The translations under genes were made by a program, and so were the position numbers. 10,276 bases of DNA, taken from positions 1-10,276 of the forward strand of contig JAZNTG010000060.1 in assembly GCA_045591645.1 (NCBI GenBank), given 5' to 3'. Shown here in pieces: positions 1 to 6,942 of this stretch; position 1 is the first letter of the stretch; every line of letters begins with the position of its first letter. This stretch comes from SFWF01 sp045591645. GTDB lineage: Bacteria > Bacillota > Clostridia > Oscillospirales > Acutalibacteraceae. Under the pieces are notes generated by a model. That model saw only the letters and a program-made list of their open reading frames with translations, searched no databases and was not told the origin of the DNA.

Positions 1-1394
1 CCTATACTGTAGTCGGAATTCTTGACAGCGGCGCTATCCCCGAAAAGTACGACTCCTTAAAGGACTCCCAGAACGGATCGGGAATTATGTCCTTCAACTT
101 CTCCTCTTATCTTCAGGACGGTCTGCACACTATGGCATTCGTATCATCTGACCGACTGAGTACTATAGCCGAACAAAATCAGCCTTATGTCAGTGACGAG
201 GACGAATATCATACAATAGCCTCGGCGCTCGTACAAAACGACGGCTCGGTAACCATCCCTGAGTGGTCAAACGCAGTCTACTCTTCGGCTTCAAAGATAC
301 CTTCAGAGGCTTCCTTTACCGCTATTGTTTCAGGTAAGACCTCTCCCGCAGAGGGTGAGGCGGTCGTTCCGCGCGGGCTTTTCTGCAGTTTTGCGAGCGA
401 GGCCGTAAACCAGCTCATAAATGAAAAGTCAGAAAACAGTAAAGAAGTTCCGCAGAAGCTGTATGACCTCTCAAATATTATTTGGGAGATAGAGGCAGGC
501 GGCGTTTATAGCCATGATGGCGACAAGGAAAGTTTTACCGAGTTTTCCAAGGAAGAGATCGACGCCAAGCTTAAAAAGGTAGCTTCTGAGCTTGAGAAAT
601 ATAATATTTCATTGAAAATTGCTTTCCGTCTTTACTCAAGTTATGACGGAATGGTCTTTGGTGACACAAGAGAGCTTTCTATCGTCGGTGTTGTCGACGT
701 TCCCCGAAGCGACTATGTAGGCGACCGCATCTATCTTGCCGACAGCGACGTTTCAAAGCTTTGGGAAGAACAGAAAGCGTCGACCGCGCATTATTGGACG
801 CTTGAAACCGATTATGTGGCAGACGCAAACGGACTTTACGGCTGCGCTTATCTGCCCTATGATGCGTCCGAGGCTCACAACGATACCTATTGGAATATGT
901 ATAAAAACGAAGAGTTTGATGAAAACTCTACCCGCCTCCAGCTTTCGGGCTCGCTTGTCGACAATCTTCGTATGATAGACGATATGGTAAAGGACCTCTC
1001 CCAGATCTTCCTCTATGTGGGTCTTGTGCTTGCAGTTTTCGCAGCGCTTCTGCTCTCCAACTTTATCTCGATATCTATCTCTCAGAAAAAGCGTGAGATC
1101 GGTATACTGAGGGCTGTCGGCGCAAGAAGCCTTGACGTATTCAAAATATTCTACTCAGAATCCTTCTTCATCGGATTTATCTGCGTTATCCTCTCTTCGA
1201 TCTGCTGCTACATCGGCTGTGGAATCCTTAATGTTTATCTTGCAGAGAATATCGGCGCGTCATTACTCGTATTCGGACCCGTATCGCTTGCGGTTGTAAT
1301 TCTTATCGCATTTGTGACGACCGTCGTTGCAACCTTCTTGCCTGTATACAACGCGGCAAAGAAGAAGCCCGTCGACTCCATCAGATCTCTGTAA
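1..1394 (+). CDS. ABC transporter permease, FtsX family (5' end outside window)
   Basis: C-terminal 463 residues of an FtsX-domain permease. The reading frame is open to the left edge (first full codon at base 3), so the first in-frame ATG at 87 is internal and the gene starts outside the window. Most of the visible part (to about base 990) has no membrane segment and should be an extracytoplasmic domain; it opens with a YTVVGILDSG stretch of the kind seen in MacB-like periplasmic core domains. The last ~130 residues form the FtsX domain: membrane helices at roughly bases 1004-1075, 1156-1235 and 1270-1345. The cytoplasmic QKKREIGILRAVGAR signature follows the first helix, and a short basic PVDSIRSL tail ends the protein. 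Such permeases pair with an ABC ATPase, usually encoded next door, and serve in lipoprotein or peptide export, antimicrobial-peptide resistance or cell-wall signalling. The substrate cannot be told. A strong terminator follows the stop codon. Confidence 0.9.
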   Translation, partial: YTVVGILDSGAIPEKYDSLKDSQNGSGIMSFNFSSYLQDGLHTMAFVSSDRLSTIAEQNQPYVSDEDEYHTIASALVQNDGSVTIPEWSNAVYSSASKIPSEASFTAIVSGKTSPAEGEAVVPRGLFCSFASEAVNQLINEKSENSKEVPQKLYDLSNIIWEIEAGGVYSHDGDKESFTEFSKEEIDAKLKKVASELEKYNISLKIAFRLYSSYDGMVFGDTRELSIVGVVDVPRSDYVGDRIYLADSDVSKLWEEQKASTAHYWTLETDYVADANGLYGCAYLPYDASEAHNDTYWNMYKNEEFDENSTRLQLSGSLVDNLRMIDDMVKDLSQIFLYVGLVLAVFAALLLSNFISISISQKKREIGILRAVGARSLDVFKIFYSESFFIGFICVILSSICCYIGCGILNVYLAENIGASLLVFGPVSLAVVILIAFVTTVVATFLPVYNAAKKKPVDSIRSL

Positions 1395-1401
1395 TATCTT
1401 C

Positions 1402-1438
1402 AAAGCACTGAAACCGCGGCTTCAGTGCTTTTCTTCTT
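1402..1438 (+). terminator. Rho-independent terminator after the FtsX permease gene
   Basis: An 11-bp perfect stem (1402-1412 with 1421-1431, AAAGCACTGAA/TTCAGTGCTTT) and an 8-base loop, with the T-rich run TTTTCTTCTT continuing to 1438. It begins 8 bases after the stop codon. Confidence 0.93.
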
Positions 1439-1465
1439 GAAATAATGCAAATCATTTGATATACT
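1437..1465 (+). promoter_or_regulatory. Promoter of the AGCS symporter gene (extended -10)
   Basis: A -35 box TTGAAA (1437-1442), a spacer of exactly 17 bases and a -10 box TATACT (1460-1465) preceded by TGA, which gives an extended -10 (TGN). The transcription start would fall near 1472, leaving a leader of about 25 bases before the start codon at 1496. The -35 overlaps the tail of the preceding terminator, so the two transcription units abut. Confidence 0.75.
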
Positions 1466-1495
1466 TGTTTTGCTAGTATCACTTTGGAGGTATCT

Positions 1496-2893
1496 ATGTT
1501 AGAAAAGATAATTTCGGGCACAAATGATGTGCTTTACAGCTATATACTGATAATAATTCTGGTCGCGGGCGGACTTTATTTTTCCATCCGCACAAAATTC
1601 GCGCAGTTCCGTCTGCTCCGCGAGCAGTTTCGCGCGGTGACTGAAAAGAACGATAAAAACAGTGTCTCCTCTTTTCAGGCTCTTATGGTCTCGACCGCGT
1701 CGCGTGTGGGCACAGGCAATATCGTCGGTGTTTCGACCGCCCTTTGCCTCGGCGGCTTTGGCTCAGTTTTCTGGATGTGGGTAATAGCCTTACTCGGCGC
1801 CGCCTCAGCATTTATTGAGAGCACACTCGCTCAAATATATAAAAAAAGAGGTCCCGAGGGCGGCTTCGGCGGACCTGCCTACTACATAGAAGCAGCCCTT
1901 AAATGCCGTCCCCTTGCGATAGCTTTCTCACTGCTTCTGATACTCACCTACGGTGTTGGCTTTAATATGCTCGCATCTTATAATCTGCAGTCTACCTTTT
2001 CGGCATACAGCTTTTATAACGAAAAATACACCCCCTGGGTAATCGGTGTGATCCTCGCGGCTTTGGTTGCCTTCTGCCTTTTCGGAGGAGGAAAGCGTAT
2101 TATCAAGGCTACAAGCTTTATCGTTCCGATAATGGGTGTCTCCTATATTCTTGTTGCCCTTGTAATTATGTTTATCAATATAAAGAGCCTGCCATCGATC
2201 TTTTCACAGATCTTCGAAAATGCATTTGATTTTAAGGCTATTTTCGGCGGCTTCTCAGGCTCATGCATTATGTACGGCATCAAGCGCGGCCTTTTTTCCA
2301 ATGAAGCAGGGGTCGGTTCCGCCCCTAATGCATCTGCTTCGGCAGATGTTTCCCATCCCGTAAAGCAGGGACTTGTGCAAATACTTTCGGTATTTATAGA
2401 CACTCTGCTGGTTTGCTCTGCTACCGCATTTATGTGTATGTGTTCTGGCATTGAACCGACAAAGGAGCTTTCGGGCGCACCCTATGTTCAGGCGGCGGTA
2501 CAAAGCGCGCTCGGTGATTTCGGTCCAATATTTATAACCGTATCTATGACACTCTTTGCCTTTACTACCCTGCTCGGCAATCTGTTTTATGTTGATAAAA
2601 GCCTTTCCCACATCAATGGCAAAATTCCAGGCAAAAACTTTATGACCTTCTATTACATCATCGCTTCGCTGCTGATACTGCTCGGCTCAGGTCTTTCAGC
2701 AGACCTGCTCTGGGGCATTGCCGACATCACGATGGGTGCGATGACTCTCATTAATATGCCTGTCATACTATACCTCAGCAAATATGCCGTTCGTGCGCTG
2801 GATGATTATGTAAAACAGCGCAAGGAGGGCAAAGAACCCGTTTTCCGCGCCAAGAATATTGCTTTGCCCCACCAGACCGATTATTGGAATTGA
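1496..2893 (+). CDS. Sodium:alanine/glycine symporter, AGCS family
   Basis: A 465-residue integral membrane protein of about 10-11 helices, the usual size for the AGCS (DagA/AlsT/GlyP) family, which imports alanine or glycine with Na+ or H+. Family signatures are clear. The first is GTGNI at about residues 72-76 within a segment starting FQAL and running on to FWMW. The second is GGFGGPAYYIE near 123-133. The third is GIKRGLFSNEAGVGSAPN near 260, followed by HPVKQGLVQ and a helix starting FIDTLLVCSATAF. The protein ends with the family-typical DYW. A TTG at 1484 would add four residues, but GGAGG at 1486-1490 is the ribosome binding site for ATG 1496 (5-base spacing), so ATG 1496 is chosen. 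The gene has its own promoter and terminator and is probably monocistronic. Alanine versus glycine specificity cannot be read from the sequence. Confidence 0.95.
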   Translation: MLEKIISGTNDVLYSYILIIILVAGGLYFSIRTKFAQFRLLREQFRAVTEKNDKNSVSSFQALMVSTASRVGTGNIVGVSTALCLGGFGSVFWMWVIALLGAASAFIESTLAQIYKKRGPEGGFGGPAYYIEAALKCRPLAIAFSLLLILTYGVGFNMLASYNLQSTFSAYSFYNEKYTPWVIGVILAALVAFCLFGGGKRIIKATSFIVPIMGVSYILVALVIMFINIKSLPSIFSQIFENAFDFKAIFGGFSGSCIMYGIKRGLFSNEAGVGSAPNASASADVSHPVKQGLVQILSVFIDTLLVCSATAFMCMCSGIEPTKELSGAPYVQAAVQSALGDFGPIFITVSMTLFAFTTLLGNLFYVDKSLSHINGKIPGKNFMTFYYIIASLLILLGSGLSADLLWGIADITMGAMTLINMPVILYLSKYAVRALDDYVKQRKEGKEPVFRAKNIALPHQTDYWN

Positions 2894-2897
2894 AGCT

Positions 2898-2930
2898 AAA
2901 ACCGCCGAAAACGGATTCGGCGGTTTTATT
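2898..2930 (+). terminator. Rho-independent terminator after the AGCS symporter
   Basis: A 12-bp perfect stem (2898-2909, AAAACCGCCGAA, with 2916-2927, TTCGGCGGTTTT) and a 6-base loop, ending in TTTTATT. It starts 4 bases after the stop codon. A-rich and T-rich arms on both sides could let it work in both directions, though nothing converges on it here. Confidence 0.93.
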
Positions 2931-2952
2931 ATCGCATTTCATTTGTTTTTCA

Positions 2953-2981
2953 TTGACAACAGAATGTGTAAATAGTATAAT
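2953..2981 (+). promoter_or_regulatory. Consensus sigma-A promoter of the AEC/MFS/HisK unit
   Basis: TTGACA (2953-2958), a 17-base spacer and TATAAT (2976-2981): both hexamers match consensus perfectly with ideal spacing. The transcription start would be near 2988, giving a leader of about 40 bases before ATG 3028. This supports the internal ATG of that frame as the real start, because longer versions of the frame begin upstream of the promoter. Confidence 0.9.
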
Positions 2982-3027
2982 AATGTGTTGTTATTATTTA
3001 CAGTTCAAGCTTGAAAGAGGCGTTTTT

Positions 3028-3972
3028 ATGGTACTGTTCACATCTACTATAGGCCAAATGGCTTTTCTGCTTATCCTTATAGCGTTAGGCTTTATTCTGG
3101 TGCGTTTAAAGCTAGTTCCCGCATCTGAAGCAGGGCTCCTTTCAAAGCTTGAAAACTATATTTTCATTCCCGCTTCAGCCCTCACGACCTTTATGACTAA
3201 TTTTACGGTCAGCAGACTTGGCGAAGCAGGCGGATTTTTCATCTGCGGCGCTGTCATGATACTCATCACCGCCCCTCTCGCGGTATGTATTGCGCGACTA
3301 TGCTCTAAAGATATCTATACTCGCCATATTTACACCTACGGTCTCTCCTTCTCCAATTTCGGCTTTATGGGCTATGCCGTGGTCAGCGCGCTGTTCCCTG
3401 ATGTGTATATGGGATATCTTATCTTCGTGTTTTCTTTCTGGATACTTATTTATACTTGGGGTGTGCCCTATCTGCTTATGCCTAACTCTACCGAAAAGAA
3501 AGGCATTGTATCGGGACTGAAAAAGCTTATAAATCCAATGTTTATCGCAATGCTTGTCGGTATGATCTTCGGACTTACGGGACTCTCGGTTCCGTCCTTT
3601 ATCGGCTCAGCAGTTTCCTCCCTCGGAAACTGTATGTCCCCCATCGCAATGCTGCTTACGGGTATGACGGTTGCTGAGATCGACCTTAAGAAAACTTTCA
3701 AGAATGTTTCTATATATGTTGTTTCGATCATCAGACTTGTGGCATTGCCCCTCGCGGGTATTGCGATACTTCTGATCGTACCGCTCTCCTATGAGCTCGC
3801 ACTTTGCGTTGTCTGCGCGCTCGCAATGCCTCTTGGACTTAATACTATAGTCGTTCCCGCGGCCTACGGTAAGGATACCTCTGTTGCCGCAGGTATGGCG
3901 CTTATATCCCATCTGCTCTCCTGTATTACCATCCCTCTCATATTCTTACTCTTCGATTTTGTAATGAAGTAA
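3028..3972 (+). CDS. AEC-family membrane transporter (auxin efflux carrier type)
   Basis: A 314-residue protein of about ten hydrophobic segments matching the auxin efflux carrier (AEC, Mem_trans) family, whose bacterial members move malate, malonate or other small organic anions. Family features seen: SFSNFGFMGYAVV at 107-119 between the two halves, an INP element at 168-170 starting the second half, TGMTVAEIDLKK at 211-222, and AMPLGLNTIVVPAAYGKD at 266-283 followed by the last helix. The open frame extends back to 2884, but that part crosses the preceding terminator and the consensus promoter, so it is not coding. ATG 3028 has AGAGG (3016-3020) seven bases upstream and gives the usual family length. 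It is first in a unit with the MFS and PHP genes, 7 bases before the next start. The substrate is unknown. Confidence 0.9.
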   Translation: MVLFTSTIGQMAFLLILIALGFILVRLKLVPASEAGLLSKLENYIFIPASALTTFMTNFTVSRLGEAGGFFICGAVMILITAPLAVCIARLCSKDIYTRHIYTYGLSFSNFGFMGYAVVSALFPDVYMGYLIFVFSFWILIYTWGVPYLLMPNSTEKKGIVSGLKKLINPMFIAMLVGMIFGLTGLSVPSFIGSAVSSLGNCMSPIAMLLTGMTVAEIDLKKTFKNVSIYVVSIIRLVALPLAGIAILLIVPLSYELALCVVCALAMPLGLNTIVVPAAYGKDTSVAAGMALISHLLSCITIPLIFLLFDFVMK

Positions 3973-3979
3973 ACTGTGT

Positions 3980-5194
3980 ATGATTTCACTTACCGCAGTT
4001 AACCGCCGCAAATCTGTGCTGGTATTCCTTTTTGCACTTACATATATGATAAGCTATATCACCAGAATAAATTACGGTGCAATAATATCTGAAATGGAAG
4101 CCTCAACAGGGATGTCAAAATCTGTGCTGTCGCTATCCCTCACAGGAAGCTTTATCACCTACGGCACAGGTCAGATCATCAGCGGAATTCTTGGTGACAG
4201 ATTTTCTCCTAAAAAGCTTGTGTCTTCAGGTCTTGCCCTGTCGGTGCTTATGAATATTGCCGTCCCTTTTTGCCGAAGCGCGGGGCTTTTAGTTATCTGT
4301 TGGTGTATAAACGGCTTTGCTCAGTCATTTATGTGGCCGCCGCTTGTCCGTCTTATGACTGCAAGCTTCGAGGGCGAGGCATATAAAAACGCTACTGTCA
4401 AGGTTTCATGGGGCAGCTCCTTGGGTACAATTATTATATACATTATAGCTCCGCTTATCATCTCATTTGCAGGCTGGAAATGGGTATTCTGGTTTTCAGC
4501 TATTTGCGGCGTAGTTATGTTCATAGTCTGGAATCTGCTCTGTCCCGACGGTGATGCTAAAATTGAAAAAGCCGCCAAAGCTACCAATAATAAAGGCGGC
4601 CTTTCCTTGATCTTCACTCCCCTTATGATAGCAATAATGCTGAGCATTGTGCTTCAGGGTATGCTTCGCGACGGTGTTACCACCTGGATGCCATCATATA
4701 TTTCTGAAACATACGACCTGAGCAGCGTTATCTCGATACTTACAGGTGTGGTACTTCCGATATTCTCTATAATCTGTTTTCAGATGACCGCCTTTGTACA
4801 CCGCGTATGGATAAAGAATCCCCTCACCTGTGCAGGCGCGATGTTCGGTTTGGGATCCGTCTCAGCTATTACTCTTTATCTGTTCACAGGTTCAAGTGCT
4901 GTTGCATCGGTTATTTTGTCCGCTATACTTACGGCTTCTATGCACGGGGTAAATCTTTTGCTAATTTGCATGCTGCCGCAGTATTTTCAGAAATATGGTA
5001 ATGTTTCAACCGTTTCAGGTGTTCTTAATTCCTGTACATATATAGGCAGCGCCGCTTCGACCTATGGTATCGCGCTCATCTCCGAAAGGTTCAGCTGGGG
5101 TGTTACCTCGCTTGTGTGGTTTGTTATCGCGCTTGTAGGTACCGCTATCTGTTTCGTCTGCGCCAAGCCGTGGAAAAATAAAATAGGAGAGTAA
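3980..5194 (+). CDS. MFS transporter of the organophosphate:phosphate antiporter (OPA, GlpT/UhpT-like) type
   Basis: A 404-residue, 12-helix major facilitator protein. The loop between helices 2 and 3 reads GILGDRFSPKKL (69-80), the usual MFS signature. It lines up with GlpT at several functional places. R29 (in YITRINYG) matches the first-helix arginine GlpT R45. R230 (in MLRDGVTTWMPSY) matches GlpT R269 (LRYGILDWSPTY). NGFAQSFMWPPLVRLM (111-126) matches the GlpT segment with GWPPCGR. The two arginines bind the phosphate group in GlpT and UhpT, so a phosphorylated substrate exchanged for phosphate is likely (inference from alignment by eye). The start lies 7 bases after the AEC stop with no clear ribosome binding site, so translation is probably coupled. 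It ends 5 bases before the PHP phosphatase start. The particular substrate cannot be determined. Confidence 0.85.
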   Translation: MISLTAVNRRKSVLVFLFALTYMISYITRINYGAIISEMEASTGMSKSVLSLSLTGSFITYGTGQIISGILGDRFSPKKLVSSGLALSVLMNIAVPFCRSAGLLVICWCINGFAQSFMWPPLVRLMTASFEGEAYKNATVKVSWGSSLGTIIIYIIAPLIISFAGWKWVFWFSAICGVVMFIVWNLLCPDGDAKIEKAAKATNNKGGLSLIFTPLMIAIMLSIVLQGMLRDGVTTWMPSYISETYDLSSVISILTGVVLPIFSIICFQMTAFVHRVWIKNPLTCAGAMFGLGSVSAITLYLFTGSSAVASVILSAILTASMHGVNLLLICMLPQYFQKYGNVSTVSGVLNSCTYIGSAASTYGIALISERFSWGVTSLVWFVIALVGTAICFVCAKPWKNKIGE

Positions 5195-5199
5195 ATCCG

Positions 5200-6024
5200 G
5201 TGAAATATCTCCAAAATCTACACACTCACACAACCTACTGCGACGGAAAAAATACGGCTGAGGATGTGGTCAAAAAGGCCATAAAGCTCGGCTTTGAAGC
5301 TATCGGCTTTTCGGGTCACGCAACTATGCCTGACAGTATCCCCGCCTCATACGCTATGACACGTGACGGAACGCTCGCGTATAAAAAGGAGATATCCGCG
5401 CTTAAAGAAAAATATAAGGATCAGCTTGATATCTTCTTAGGCATAGAGTATGATGCGCTGTCTGATACCGACCTTTTGGGATATGATTATACTATCGGCT
5501 CGGTACATTATATCCGCAAAGATAATGAGGTAATCGATTTTGACATCAATGCCGATGGAGTAAAGGATATTATAGATAAATTCTACGGTGGAAACGGTAT
5601 GCAGTTTGCAATCGACTATTATAAAGAGCTTGCAAGACTTCCCGAGTCCATCGTTCCCGATATCGTGGGACACTTTGATATCGTTGCTAAGCACTGTGAG
5701 AAGATACCTTTTTTTGATATCGAGTCAAAGGAATATAAAGACTGTGCTCTCGAGGCTCTTCACGCACTAGCCCCTAAATGCAGAATGTATGAGGTCAATG
5801 TCGGCGGTATTCCACGCGGCTACCGACTCACCCCCTATCCGCCCAAGTTTATTCTTAAAGAGATCAAGAATCTGGGTTGCGGTGTTGTTATCAGCTCCGA
5901 CTGCCATAATATGGATTACCTTGATACAGGCTTTGATGACGCTCTGAAGCTTATCTATGAATGTGGCTTTGAGGAGGTCTTTGTACTTACCAAAAGCGGC
6001 TTTGAGGGAAGAAAGCTAAAATAG
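5200..6024 (+). CDS. PHP-domain phosphatase, histidinol-phosphatase (HisK) family
   Basis: A 274-residue cytoplasmic metal-dependent phosphomonoesterase. The PHP metal ligands are all present: H8 and H10 (NLHTHT), D15, H40 (FSGHA), E83 (GIEYD), H103 (IGSVHY), H158 (VGHFD), and D234 and H236 (SSDCH). Length and motif order fit the HisK histidinol-phosphate phosphatase family, which converts L-histidinol phosphate to histidinol in histidine synthesis. The start is GTG at 5200 with AGGAG at 5185-5189 (10-base spacing), 5 bases after the MFS stop, so it is the last gene of the AEC/MFS unit. No other his gene is visible. With an OPA-type transporter directly upstream it might instead, or also, dephosphorylate an imported sugar or polyol phosphate; that part is inference. 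The family assignment is firm and the exact substrate is less so. Confidence 0.9.
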   Translation: MKYLQNLHTHTTYCDGKNTAEDVVKKAIKLGFEAIGFSGHATMPDSIPASYAMTRDGTLAYKKEISALKEKYKDQLDIFLGIEYDALSDTDLLGYDYTIGSVHYIRKDNEVIDFDINADGVKDIIDKFYGGNGMQFAIDYYKELARLPESIVPDIVGHFDIVAKHCEKIPFFDIESKEYKDCALEALHALAPKCRMYEVNVGGIPRGYRLTPYPPKFILKEIKNLGCGVVISSDCHNMDYLDTGFDDALKLIYECGFEEVFVLTKSGFEGRKLK

Positions 6025-6106
6025 CGGTGACCGTTGAGCGGCAATAGGCCAAGCTTTGTTTTGTAAGCAAAGCTATTTGTGTGACAGTATAAATACATCA
6101 ACATTA

Positions 6107-6137
6107 AAAAGGAAGGTATACATTGTACCTTCCTTTT
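6107..6137. terminator. Bidirectional terminator between convergent HisK and minus-strand gene
   Basis: A 12-bp perfect stem (6107-6118, AAAAGGAAGGTA, with 6126-6137, TACCTTCCTTTT) and a 7-base loop. Read on the minus strand it ends in TTTTTAATG, a good U-tract for the gene at 6151-6717. Read on the plus strand it ends in TTTTCG, weaker but usable for the AEC/MFS/HisK unit. It sits between two convergent genes. Confidence 0.88.
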
Positions 6138-6150
6138 CGCGTATAAGTTC

Positions 6151-6717
6151 TTATTCTTCTGTTACAGCCGCATCTTCCTCTGCAGCTTCTGCTTCTGCCA
6201 AGCTCGGTTCTTCACTAATAATCAGCTCTGCCTGTTTTTCAGCCTTTACACGCTTTACAGCAGTGATTATATAGCTTACGCTGCCTACTACACATAGCAA
6301 AAGTCCGATAGCCAGATCCTTAAAATAACCTGCCGCAATGTCCGGCTCCTCAAGATAGTAATGCGCACCTCTTACCGCATCAGCAAAGGTTATGGTGTAA
6401 TCAATCTCTCCGTTCTCATACCATGCCTGATAGGCTGAGTACACATCATTTGCAAGACAGAGATACCACGCGATAACGATAACGATAACTGCAGCAATTA
6501 CCGAGATAACGATACCCTTAATGCTTTCCTTTTTTCCGAAGAAGGAATATCCCTTCACCGCACAGATAACACCAACGATTCCGCTGATGGCAGCAAGATA
6601 TCCGACCTGATAAAGAACGTACCAAAGAATACCGCCCACAAGAGAAAACAGCAGTGCGCCTACCGTACCGGCAATCACGTTTTCCTCTGCAGGAATAATA
6701 TTTGTCTTATCCTTCAT
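6151..6717 (-). CDS. Membrane protein of unknown function, four predicted helices, acidic tail
   Basis: 188 residues, not assigned to a named family. Hydrophobic segments lie at about 13-34, 38-58, 66-88 and 132-154. Between the third and fourth is a ~40-residue polar stretch (NDVYSAYQAWYENGEIDY onward) that probably faces one side of the membrane. After the last helix comes a basic patch (KRVKAEK) and then an alanine/glutamate-rich acidic tail (167-188), which probably makes the C-terminus cytoplasmic. The N-terminal ENVIAGTVGALLFSLVG to GYLAAISGIVG part resembles hypothetical membrane proteins common in Clostridia (recalled, not searched). The start ATG (6715-6717) has GGGGG at 6724-6728, six bases upstream. 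It has its own consensus promoter and a shared terminator, so it is a single-gene unit, divergent from scfA. No function can be given. Confidence 0.85.
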   Translation of the reverse strand: MKDKTNIIPAEENVIAGTVGALLFSLVGGILWYVLYQVGYLAAISGIVGVICAVKGYSFFGKKESIKGIVISVIAAVIVIVIAWYLCLANDVYSAYQAWYENGEIDYTITFADAVRGAHYYLEEPDIAAGYFKDLAIGLLLCVVGSVSYIITAVKRVKAEKQAELIISEEPSLAEAEAAEEDAAVTEE

Positions 6718-6747
6718 TGTAATCCCCCAAAAGTAGTTATTAATTTA

Positions 6748-6776
6748 ATTATACATTACACAAAGATATTTGTCAA
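6748..6776 (-). promoter_or_regulatory. Consensus sigma-A promoter of the minus-strand membrane protein
   Basis: On the minus strand: TTGACA (6771-6776), a 17-base spacer and TATAAT (6748-6753), both perfect consensus. The transcription start would be near 6741, giving a leader of about 24 bases before the start codon at 6717. Confidence 0.9.
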
Positions 6777-6779
6777 CGA

Positions 6780-6863
6780 TAAGCAGAGGTAAAAATAGGC
6801 CTGTCAAAATCGGGTTCGAATATTCCTCCTCTGCTTAAAAGTTGGCGTCCCTACTGACCTCTG
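6780..6863. repeat. Inverted repeat with an alternative third arm in the divergent intergenic region
   Basis: TAAGCAGAGG (6780-6789) is perfectly complementary to CCTCTGCTTA (6828-6837), a 10-bp stem around a 38-base interior. CAGAGGT inside the left arm (6784-6790) is also complementary to ACCTCTG at 6857-6863, so two mutually exclusive pairings exist. The element lies between the -35 boxes of the divergent promoters, upstream of the inferred scfA transcription start. It would therefore act as DNA (binding site or cruciform) unless it is transcribed from elsewhere. It has no T-tract, is not a terminator, and no known RNA family was recognised. Confidence 0.55.
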
Positions 6864-6876
6864 TTGACTGTTTTTG

Positions 6877-6905
6877 TTGACAAAACTTCGGTTTTGTGAT
6901 AGCAT
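6877..6905 (+). promoter_or_regulatory. Promoter of scfA (extended -10)
   Basis: TTGACA (6877-6882), a 17-base spacer and TAGCAT (6900-6905) with TGA just upstream, giving an extended -10. The transcription start would be near 6912 and the leader about 30 bases. A perfect palindrome fills most of the spacer. A second TGTTGAC copy lies 13 bases upstream (6862-6868, repeated at 6875-6881). Confidence 0.75.
6880..6897. promoter_or_regulatory. Palindrome inside the scfA promoter spacer (possible operator)
   Basis: ACAAAAC (6880-6886) and GTTTTGT (6891-6897) form a perfect 7-bp inverted repeat around TTCG. It overlaps the last bases of the -35 box and ends three bases before the -10 box. It lies upstream of the expected transcription start, so it would not be in the scfA mRNA. 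There is no T-tract after it, so it does not look like a terminator. A DNA-binding regulator site is the simplest reading (inference). Confidence 0.5.
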
Positions 6906-6942
6906 TAATAAAGAAATCTAATCCTTTAGGGAGGTTATTATA

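Noticed and set aside
2143..2611. Two overlapping minus-strand frames of 102 and 116 codons opposite the AGCS symporter
   Set aside because: They show no hydrophobic or domain pattern of their own and overlap each other and a conserved gene. They are shadow frames.
4571..4600. GCCGCC/GGCGGC hairpin followed by a short T run, resembling a terminator
   Set aside because: It is inside the MFS gene, in the loop between the two six-helix halves. The arms are only 6 bp with an 18-base loop, and CTTTCC is a poor U-tract.
6052..6074. AGCTTTG/CAAAGCT hairpin after the PHP phosphatase gene
   Set aside because: A 7-bp AT-rich stem with a 9-base loop and no T-tract after it. The stronger terminator at 6107-6137 explains the end of the unit.
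6781..6837. tRNA-like stretch: GGTTCGAAT (6813-6821) followed by an arm complementary to the 5' side
   Set aside because: The T-stem does not pair, no D-arm or anticodon arm fits in 57 bases, and there is no CCA or acceptable acceptor end. The T-loop resemblance is probably chance.
6864..6892. Second possible scfA promoter using TTGACT (6864-6869)
   Set aside because: At 17-base spacing the -10 would be TTCGGT, which does not match. The TTGACA/TAGCAT pair at 6877-6905 is far better.
6880..6897. UUCG hairpin read as a transcription terminator before scfA
   Set aside because: The stem is AT-rich, is followed by GATAGC rather than a T-tract, and no gene upstream on this strand needs terminating.
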